64,000 nucleotides of DNA, taken from assembly GCF_007097395.1 (NCBI RefSeq), contig NZ_VKDC01000025.1, positions 1-64,000 of the forward strand, in the 5' to 3' direction. The notes beneath the pieces were generated by a model. It was given only the letters and a program-made list of their open reading frames with translations. It was not told the DNA's origin and made no database searches. Origin of the DNA: Fulvivirga sp. M361 (lineage in GTDB: Bacteria; Bacteroidota; Bacteroidia; Cytophagales; Cyclobacteriaceae). The translations under genes were made by a program, and so were the position numbers. Shown one piece after another: positions 62,947-64,000 of this stretch (position 1 is the first letter of the stretch; each line of letters opens with the position of its first letter).

Positions 62947-64000
62947 ATGAAAAAAACAAAGATTCAAAAAATCGTTTGGTTTTTGTTTTCTCTTGCCGTG
63001 TTCGTAACAGCATGCAGCAAAAGAGACAGCAAAACTGTTTTAGAAGGAGACGCAGCCAGCCAGGCATACGTTGCCCCGGGAGAATATGACGAATTTTACG
63101 CCTTCCTCTCAGGAGGATTTAGCGGACAGGTTACCGCCTACGGATTACCTTCGGGACGTTTACTGAAGGAAATACCGGTGCTATCCAAATACCCGGAAAA
63201 CGGATATGGCTATAGTGAAGAAACAAAAGCTATGTTCAACACTTCATTTGGTGAGGTGCCCTGGGATGATACACACCATATTGAATTATCACAAACCAAT
63301 GGTGAATTTGACGGACGTTGGTTGTTTGTTAATGGCAATAATACACCCAGAATAGCACGTGTTGACCTGACAACATTTGAAACGGTCGAAATTTTAGAGA
63401 TCCCTGATGTAGCCGGATTACACTGTGCTCCGTTTGTAACTGAAAATTCCGAATACCTGGTTTCGGGGACACGGTTCAGTGTGCCAATACCACAAAGAGA
63501 TGTTCCTATTGCTACGTACAAAGAAAACTTTGAAGGACTGATCAATTACGTAGGCATAAACCAGGAAACCGGGGAGATGAGCCTGGATTTTCAAATAAGG
63601 ATGCCTGGCTTTAATTATGATCTGGCAAGAAATGGAAAAGGAAAATCTCATGGCTGGAGTTTTTTAACCACCTATAACTCCGAACAGGCGTATACCTTAT
63701 TGGAAGTCAATGCTTCACAAAAGGATAAGGACTTGCTGGCCATTGTAAACTGGAAAAAAGCCGAGGAATATGTGAAACAAGGGAAAGGCAAAGAACGGCA
63801 GACTTCTTATTATCATAACCTGGTAAATGAAAGAACCTCCATAGCGGAATCCAAAGAGATCACGACGACGACTATTCTGGACCCGGCGGATTGCCCTGAT
63901 ATGGTATATTTTATTCCTGTACCGAAATCTCCCCATGGCTGTGATGTTAATCCTTCAGGAGACTATATTGTGGGTAATGGTAAGCTATCCGCTGATATGT
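62947..64000 (+). CDS. nosZ: Nitrous-oxide reductase, Sec-type (clade II), 3' end beyond window
   Basis: The first 351 codons are visible; the frame is open to the edge. A lipoprotein-type Sec signal (VFVTACSK, Cys at about 23) replaces the Tat signal of clade I. NosZ features: SGGFSGQVTAYGLPSGRLLKEIPV, DDTHHIELSQTNGEFDGRWLFVN (CuZ-ligand His pair), and PHGCDVNPSGDYIVGNGKL. It reduces N2O to N2 in the periplasm with copper centres CuZ and CuA; the CuA domain lies past the edge. Clade II nos clusters usually continue with nosB, nosD, nosL, nosF and nosY. Confidence 0.92.
   Translation, partial: MKKTKIQKIVWFLFSLAVFVTACSKRDSKTVLEGDAASQAYVAPGEYDEFYAFLSGGFSGQVTAYGLPSGRLLKEIPVLSKYPENGYGYSEETKAMFNTSFGEVPWDDTHHIELSQTNGEFDGRWLFVNGNNTPRIARVDLTTFETVEILEIPDVAGLHCAPFVTENSEYLVSGTRFSVPIPQRDVPIATYKENFEGLINYVGINQETGEMSLDFQIRMPGFNYDLARNGKGKSHGWSFLTTYNSEQAYTLLEVNASQKDKDLLAIVNWKKAEEYVKQGKGKERQTSYYHNLVNERTSIAESKEITTTTILDPADCPDMVYFIPVPKSPHGCDVNPSGDYIVGNGKLSADM

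Noticed and set aside
1-64000. tRNA, rRNA, CRISPR, insertion sequence or prophage
   Set aside because: No cloverleaf-like gene, spaced direct repeats, transposase, integrase or phage protein was found on reading; covariance-model and IS database searches were not possible here.

Overview
The window reads as chromosomal DNA from a member of the Bacteroidota, most likely a Cytophagales-type marine or soil bacterium. Grounds: a SusC/SusD pair, Oar-like TonB receptors, GH92 and CBM9-like proteins, a PorE-like OmpA protein, NagB fused to a PIG-L domain, a Sec-type (clade II) NosZ lipoprotein, many Sec lipoproteins with short lipoboxes, few Shine-Dalgarno sequences and moderate GC. I see no rRNA, tRNA, CRISPR array, transposase or phage gene.

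Layout. 0-5 kb: DUF2911 protein, 3-methyladenine glycosylase, tandem universal stress protein, OmpA/PD40 protein and a CBM9-like protein. 5-11.7 kb: alpha-glucan block (secreted GH13 amylase lipoprotein, GlgB, GH57/DUF3536). 12-14.3 kb: ECF sigma factor / 91-aa protein / ClpP paralogue operon, then a beta carbonic anhydrase. 14.7-19.2 kb: TPR histidine kinase, then DinB-like, NTF2-like and PLP-decarboxylase genes. 19.4-21.3 kb: a HAD-SerA fusion. 21.9-23.4 kb: a small arsR-arsI-arsN2 operon. 23.5-26.4 kb: a secreted esterase and pgi.

26.6-49.6 kb is one large glycan utilisation locus. It holds an SLC5 symporter, DUF4434, AGE epimerase, GH92 mannosidase and FAD lipoprotein as a tightly overlapping operon; a divergent LacI regulator; SusC/SusD; surface lipoproteins with DUF5018-like repeats; two GHL10 glycosidases; and NagB-PIG-L. 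A LacI-type palindrome with the core GTGCTCGAACA recurs before the symporter, between lacI and susC, and before nagB. That ties the locus into one regulon, probably for mannose- and amino-sugar-containing glycans. A 132-bp inverted repeat (126/132 identical, no gaps) brackets the symporter-to-FAD operon exactly.

49.8-58.5 kb is a compact same-strand cluster: DUF2064 protein, TonB receptor, YnjB-like binding lipoprotein, two permeases, ATPase, radical SAM protein and a small CxxC protein. It looks like a complete outer-to-inner membrane uptake route coupled to a radical SAM enzyme. Its substrate cannot be read from the sequence, and it is the best candidate here for an undescribed system. 58.8-64 kb: a DUF1080 protein, then an Rrf2 regulator, Ric iron-sulfur repair protein, a His-rich multi-pass membrane protein, a cytochrome c lipoprotein and the start of nosZ, which runs off the right edge. 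This last block is a nitric oxide response and nitrous oxide respiration module.
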